DNA from: Pantoea sp. Eser
GTDB lineage: Bacteria; Pseudomonadota; Gammaproteobacteria; Enterobacterales; Enterobacteriaceae
Assembly (NCBI GenBank): GCA_009830035.1
Contig: SZZY01000011.1
Coordinates: forward strand, 62,001 to 126,000
Reading direction: 5' to 3'
DNA length: 64,000 nt
The translations under genes and the position numbers were made by a program. Below, one piece after another: positions 59,653 through 64,000 of the stretch (positions are counted from its first letter, which is position 1; each line of letters opens with the position of its first letter). The notes beneath the pieces were generated by a model. That model was not told where the DNA came from, searched no databases, and was given only the letters and a program-made list of their open reading frames with translations.

Positions 59653-59958
59653 GTGAGTGCTTACGTTGTATTTATTCGTGATAACACCCCGAACGAAGAT
59701 GAAATGGCGATCTACGCCGAGAAAGCGGGCCAGGCACGCGGCGATCACCCGATCAACCCGCGGGCCTTTTATGGCGAACTGGAAACGCTGGAAGGTCAGG
59801 AAGCGGAAGGTGTAGTCATTCTGGAATTCCCAACCCGTGAAGCAGCACATGCGTGGTATGACAGCCCCTTTCAGGCGGCAGCCCTGCCGCCTGCGTCGGT
59901 TATTCCAGCCCGATCCGCACCACGCTGTCCGCTCCCTGGCTGCTGTGATCCGGATTAA
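59653..59958 (+). pseudogene. DUF1330 protein, C-terminus lost
   Basis: The start (GTG) MSAYVVFIRDNTPNEDEMAIYAEKAG... to ILEFPTREAAHAWYDSP is a normal DUF1330/YCII-like domain. Full members continue ~25 residues after YDSP. Here the frame enters the hairpin and tail of convergent yncE (QAAALPPASVIPAR...). A deletion has removed the true end. It follows yghU by 10 bases. Confidence 0.65.
59874..59894. terminator. Bidirectional hairpin between DUF1330 gene and yncE
   Basis: AGGCGGCA-GCCC-TGCCGCCT forms an 8-bp stem between the two convergent genes. Confidence 0.5.
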
Positions 59959-60644
59959 AGCCTTGCTTCACCGTCACATACAGCGTCTGGCCATCGGGTG
60001 ATACCAGCAGGCTGTTGGGATGACTGTCGAACGACCAGCTATTTTTACACCGCATAGCTGGTGCCATCCAGCTGTAGCACCTTCTTCGACTCACGCTGAC
60101 TGATGTAGATCTCATTGCGCTTGCCGTTAAATTTAATCCCCAATGAATCCCCGAGATCCAGACGCTTAATCACCTTGCCGCTGCGCTCATCAAACACCAG
60201 CGTATTTTTCGCCTTTGAATTATCGGTGACAAACAGCCGGCCGGTTGCCGGATCGATCGCCGAGATGCCGCCATCCAGCGAATTGGTGGCGTAGAGCGCG
60301 CTGCCATCAGGCGCACTGGCCAGACCGAAGTTTTTCAGGTCGTAATGTCCTTCGCCGATGGTCTTCAGCGTGGTGGCATCCAGCCGATAGATCATGCCGC
60401 CGCTGACGTCTTTAAAGCCCTGAGCGCTGGCCACATACAGCGCGTTTTTTGCCGGCAGGTAAGCCATTTCATACAGGCCTTCACCCAGTTCACGCTGAGT
60501 CAGATGGCCCTGGCCGGTGGTTTCTACCTTAACCGGCGTGCTGGCGTCTGCTTTTCGGGCCGGCAGCTGACACGCGGTCAGGCTGAAGGTGGTGACAATC
60601 GCCAGGGCGAGTGCCGCTTTGCGCGGGCTGAATAAGGTTTTCAT
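59900..60644 (-). pseudogene. yncE: YncE-like beta-propeller protein, deleted and frameshifted
   Basis: The start MKTLFSPRKAALALAIVTTFSLTACQLPA has a signal peptide with a cysteine. Propeller repeats follow: ALYVASAQGFKDVSGGMIYRLDATTLKTIG, SALYATNSLDGGISAIDPATGRLFVTDNSKAKN. A frameshift near 60050 and the tail HPNSLLVSPDGQT LYVTVKQGF complete it. The total of ~245 codons is about 100 short of E. coli YncE (353), with blades missing after SAIDPATG. YncE is a periplasmic DNA-binding propeller under iron control. Confidence 0.75.
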
Positions 60645-60828
60645 TCTTAACTCCAGTAAGGGGCGAGCGGCTTCCATCAGGCCGCAGCACGGCGGGAAGA
60701 CACAGAATAAAAAGAATGAGAATCATACTCATCAGGAAAAAAGATGTAAACGCAGCGGTGAATACATGGCTGCTCAGCGCGCAGTGTCGCAGGCTATACC
60801 CGGCGGTCGACGATAACGCCGTCAGGGA

Positions 60829-61731
60829 TTACGGCCCGACCTGCAAATGCTGTTGCAGAAACGTGACGAAGGCGCTGATACGTGCGGGCAACTGCCGTTG
60901 CGCCTGCCAGACCGCAAAAATATCGCCATCCGGCGCCTGCCAGTCGGCCAGCACCGGCAGCAGATCGCCTGCGGCGATGCTGTGCTGCGCATCCCACCAC
61001 GAACGCAGCAGAATGCCGTGTCCATCCATCGCCAGCCGCATCGCCACTTCGCCATCATTGGTAATCAGACTGCTCCTCACCTTCTGGCTGATACTCTGCT
61101 CACCGCACGTCAGCCGCCACAGGGGGAAATAGCTGTCGTGCCGGCGTAGCAGAATGCAGTTGTGCTGCGCCAGTTCGCGCACCGTTTCCGGCAGGCCATG
61201 CCGGGCCGCGTAGGCCGGAGAGCAGCAGAGGAGCGTGGATTGGTACGTAACTTGCGCGCCACCAGGCGGTTCGCCGACCCGGATATCGATGTCCATGTGC
61301 GCGTCCAGAAAATTAAGCGGCTGACTGGTGAGCTGTAGTGACAGGGAGAGCTGCGGATGCAGCGCGGCAAATGCCGACACGCAGGGAGCAATATGACGAC
61401 GGCCAAAACCAAACGAGGCGTTAATGTTAAGCGTGCCGCGCAGCTGCGCCGTTTCGCCGCTCACCGCCTCTTCCAGCGCCGCCAGCTGGTCCAGCAACGG
61501 ACGCGCGCCCGCCAGATAGCGCCGCCCTTCCGGCGTCAGCTCCAGCCGACGGGTGGTGCGGCGCAGTAACTGCACGCCGAGCCGCTGCTCCAGCTGGCTC
61601 AGTCGTTTGCTGACGGCCGCCAGAGACAGCCCGAGTTCACGGGCAGCGGCGGTCAGGCTTTCCGGTGCGGCAAGCCGTACCGAAGAAAGCGAGGTCGTCG
61701 GTTGAGGTGCGGGATTCTCTACTTTGATTCA
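60829..61731 (-). pseudogene. LysR-family regulator (DmlR-like), frameshifted start
   Basis: The HTH part (LTAAARELGLSLAAVSKRLSQLEQRLGVQLLRRTTRRLELTPEG) and ligand domain are in one frame to 60829. The first residues (TDDLAFF) are in another, so a small indel near 61680 cuts off the start. It is divergent from the dmlA-like dehydrogenase, as dmlR is in E. coli, and probably activated it. Remaining length ~300 residues, normal. Confidence 0.75.
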
Positions 61732-61820
61732 ACACTGGATTGCGTTTCAGGCTCATTATTTCCCCGGAATCGACAGTTATACTGCGTACACAATTCGAAC
61801 ATCAACCGGAAAAGTGCCCT

Positions 61821-62898
61821 GTGACTGACAAAATCCATCGTATTGCGGTAATACCTGGCGACGGTATCGGCAAAGAAGTGATGAGTGATGCCGGAAGGCG
61901 TGCGCGTGATGAATGCGGCGGCGGAAAAATTCAATATTCCGCTGCGCTGGGAGTGGTTTGACTACGCCAGCGCCGACTACTGGCAGCAGCATGGCAAGAT
62001 GCTGCCTGACGACTGGTTTCCGCAGCTGAAAGCGTTTGATGCCCTCTACTTTGGTGCGGTTGGCTGGCCGGATGTAGTACCCGACCACGTTTCCCTGTGG
62101 GGATCGCTGTTGCAGTTACGCCGCGAGTTCGATCAATACGTCAATCTGCGTCCGGTGCGCCTGATGCCGGGTGTTAAAGCGCCGCTGGCCAACCGTCAGC
62201 CGGGTGATATCGACTTCTGAGTGGTGCGCGAAAATACCGAAGGCGAATACTCCAGCGTGGGCGGAACCATGTTCCCCGGTACCAATCGCGAGGTAGCGAT
62301 CCAGGAAACGGTGATGACCCGCACCGGTGTCGATCGCATCCTGAAATTTGCTTACCAGCTGGCACAGAGCCGCCCGAAAAAACACCTGACCTCCGCCACC
62401 AAATCGAACGGTATTGCGATCACTATGCCTTACTGGGATAGCCGGGTTGAAGCGATGGCTGGCCAGTTCCCCGAGGTGAAGGTCGACAAGTATCATATCG
62501 ATATCCTCGCCGCCAATTTCGTGCTGCATCCGGACTGGTTTGATGTGGTGGTCGCCAGTAACCTGTTTGGCGATATCCTGTCGGATCTCGGTCCGGCCTG
62601 TACCGGCAACATCGGCATCGCTCCCTCCACCAATATCAACCCGGAAGGCCACTTTCCAAGCCTGTTTGAACCGGTGCACGGCTCTGCGCCAGATATTGTC
62701 GGTAAAGGCATCGCCAGCCCGATTGGACAGATCTGGTGCGGCGCGATGATGCTGGAGCATCTGGGCTATAAAGCGGCGGGTGATGCGGTGTTAGAGGCGA
62801 TTGAACGCACGCTGGCCGCAAGTGAACATCTGACGCGCGATCTCGGCGGCAGCGCCAGCACCGAACAGCTCGGCAGTGCCATCGCCGCCGCGCTCTGA
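61821..62898 (+). pseudogene. Tartrate/D-malate dehydrogenase (DmlA/TtuC-like), 7-bp duplication and stop
   Basis: The start (GTG) TDKIHRIAVIPGDGIGKEVM is followed by a duplicated AGTGATG (61877-61890) that shifts the frame. EGVRVMNAAAEKFNIPLRWEWFDYASADYW continues. A TGA at 62218-62220 (DIDF*VVRENTEGEYSSVGG) interrupts, and the rest to 62898 is intact, with the catalytic LTSATKSNGI and DILSDLGPACTGNIGIAPS. The enzyme oxidises tartrate or D-malate with NAD and Mn/Mg. Two independent lesions make it a pseudogene. Confidence 0.85.
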
Positions 62899-62899
62899 G

Positions 62900-64000
62900 T
62901 TATTCCGGCAGCTGCACCACGCTGTCGGGATGCCAGCCTGGCGGTAACGGCTCCGGCCGCACGATCGCCAGGTTGTGCAGCTGTAGGTTCTCCACGCCGC
63001 GCGCAAACAGTCCCGGCAGTCCGCAGGGATAGCGCTCAACCCCGTACACCTCTCCGGTTTTCGGATCGAGCTTATAGGCGTTATCCAGCCCCATGCCGGT
63101 CGGTGAATCGGGGTTACACGGCGGCCGGACGTCATACTGCCCCTGCGCCACCGACGCCACGCTTTGCCGCAACTGCACCTGACTGATTAACACATCGCGG
63201 ATCGCGCCCGGCTGCGCTGCATGCAGGTTAATCGCCCCTTCCGCTACGCCCGTCACGTTAGTGAACCGCACCTGCTCCACGCGGCTCGGCGCGATCGCCG
63301 GATCGCGACTGCGCACCGAGATAAACAACGGATCGGCTTTGCCCCAGTGGCACGGTGGCGCATGGTGGCAGGCAAAGGTCAGATTGCTGAACAGCAGACG
63401 CCGCATCGCCCCGCCGTCGCGTGACAGAATGCCGATGGCACGGTTGGAATCGAAAATGGTGCAGCCGGTCACCGTCACATCTTCCACATCATCCCAGCTT
63501 TCGGTGCCGATTTTAAAGGCGCAGCTGTAACTGCGCAGCAGACAGTTGGTGATCATAATCTGGCGGGCCGGACGTCGCCGCGCCGCAGGCTTGTGGGTGG
63601 TTTTGATGCAGATAGCATCATCGGCGGCGCTAAGGTAGCTGTTACTGACAAACACCGCCTCGCAGCTGTCGATGTTCATCGCATCGGTATTCGGCATGGT
63701 CATGGCGTTATCGATGGTGAGATGGTCGATGTGCACATGGCGACAGCTCACCAGATGCACGGTCCACATCGGGGCCTGCACGATGGTGAAATCTTCCAGC
63801 CTCACCTGCTCGCAATCTTCAAAAACGATGATACGCGGACGGTCGGCGCGCGGCAGACGATAACTCTGCTCATCACGTTCGGTGGCAAACCAGGCTTCGC
63901 CATCGCCATCAATTCGGCCGGTACCGCTGAGGGTGATATTGCGCTGGCCGAGGGCGTAGAGCAGCACGTTGTGTGACTTCTCGGCGCTGCTCAGCGCCTG
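62900..64000 (-). CDS. GH28-family glycoside hydrolase (polygalacturonase-like), partial
   Basis: The gene runs off the right edge; the visible ~366 residues are intact. Parallel beta-helix repeats are clear (VRLEDFTIVQAPMWTVHLVSCRHVHIDHLTIDNA). GH28 motifs are NTDAMNID and ADDAICIKT, the usual acid triad region. The usual GHG is replaced by NRAIGI. Its 3' end is 1 base from the convergent dehydrogenase. Pectin or rhamnogalacturonan-like substrates are typical, in line with a plant-associated ancestor. Confidence 0.8.
   Translation of the reverse strand, partial: QALSSAEKSHNVLLYALGQRNITLSGTGRIDGDGEAWFATERDEQSYRLPRADRPRIIVFEDCEQVRLEDFTIVQAPMWTVHLVSCRHVHIDHLTIDNAMTMPNTDAMNIDSCEAVFVSNSYLSAADDAICIKTTHKPAARRRPARQIMITNCLLRSYSCAFKIGTESWDDVEDVTVTGCTIFDSNRAIGILSRDGGAMRRLLFSNLTFACHHAPPCHWGKADPLFISVRSRDPAIAPSRVEQVRFTNVTGVAEGAINLHAAQPGAIRDVLISQVQLRQSVASVAQGQYDVRPPCNPDSPTGMGLDNAYKLDPKTGEVYGVERYPCGLPGLFARGVENLQLHNLAIVRPEPLPPGWHPDSVVQLPE

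Noticed and set aside
926..62220. Stop-codon recoding or a suppressor system, suggested by many in-frame stops
   Set aside because: All three stop codons occur, mixed with frameshifts, deletions and missense changes in active sites. There is no shared context and no SECIS or pyrrolysine genes are in view.
62116..62760. 214-residue minus-strand frame
   Set aside because: Shadow of the dmlA-like dehydrogenase, whose conserved motifs are on the plus strand.

Overview
The window looks like the chromosome of a Pantoea/Erwinia-like member of the Enterobacterales carrying an integrated conjugative element (ICE). The left flank has the order dsbD, yjdC, tRNA-Phe (pheU), as in E. coli. The right flank carries yghU, yncE, a dmlR/dmlA-like pair, a GH28 pectin-type hydrolase and sugar oxidoreductase/isomerase genes. 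The genus is inferred from gene content, not from a marker gene.

The element runs from the 3' half of tRNA-Phe (attL, 1625-1673) to a second copy of that half tRNA (attR, 53192-53240), about 51.6 kb. Its gene content and order match the PFGI-1/SPI-7/pKLC102 class of ICE: tyrosine integrase and TraI-type relaxase at the left end; VirB4-like ATPase, PFL_4697, TraD, PFL_4695, PFL_4693 and PilL in the middle; SSB, topoisomerase III, PFL_4669, STY4528-like replication protein, ParB, DnaB and ParA at the right end. The transfer core between TraD/PFL_4697 and the VirB4 ATPase is missing. An IS110-family element and a quinone-reductase/HxlR pair sit there instead, so self-transfer is very unlikely.

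Cargo regions are: (1) 6.2-12.4 kb, a minus-strand row of small plasmid-type genes (methylase-like, DUF1281, ArdC antirestriction, unknowns), nearly every one preceded by a hairpin plus T-tract leader that looks like an attenuator. (2) 12.4 and 43.6 kb, two copies of a structured repeat, each placed upstream of a minus-strand gene run, one of them containing ssb. (3) 12.7-18.8 kb, a broken three-gene putative restriction/defence module: MmeI-like methyltransferase, SF2 helicase, GIY-YIG protein. (4) 20.1-25.8 kb, an AT-rich operon (MFS exporter, LysR, Gfo/Idh dehydrogenase, DegT aminotransferase, NUDIX, inositol-phosphatase) that resembles kanosamine/aminosugar antibiotic loci and is bracketed by IS3-family remnants. 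(5) 26-30 kb, an insertion-sequence graveyard and an unrecognised AT-rich protein.

Decay is everywhere, in the element and in both chromosomal flanks: in-frame stops, one-base frameshifts, gene fusions by deletion, a 7-bp tandem duplication, a 53-bp perfect palindrome inside parA, lost start and stop codons, and a mutated Walker A lysine in DnaB. Some interruptions could be sequencing error, but the structural changes look like real mutation. The simplest reading is a genome under relaxed selection, for example a recently host-restricted symbiont, carrying a fossil ICE. The intact genes stand out against this: the five enzyme and regulator genes of the aminosugar operon, nqo, hxlR, the IS110 transposase, DUF1281, the Mrr-like protein, PFL_4695, yghU, the sugar isomerase at 57.7 kb and the GH28 gene.
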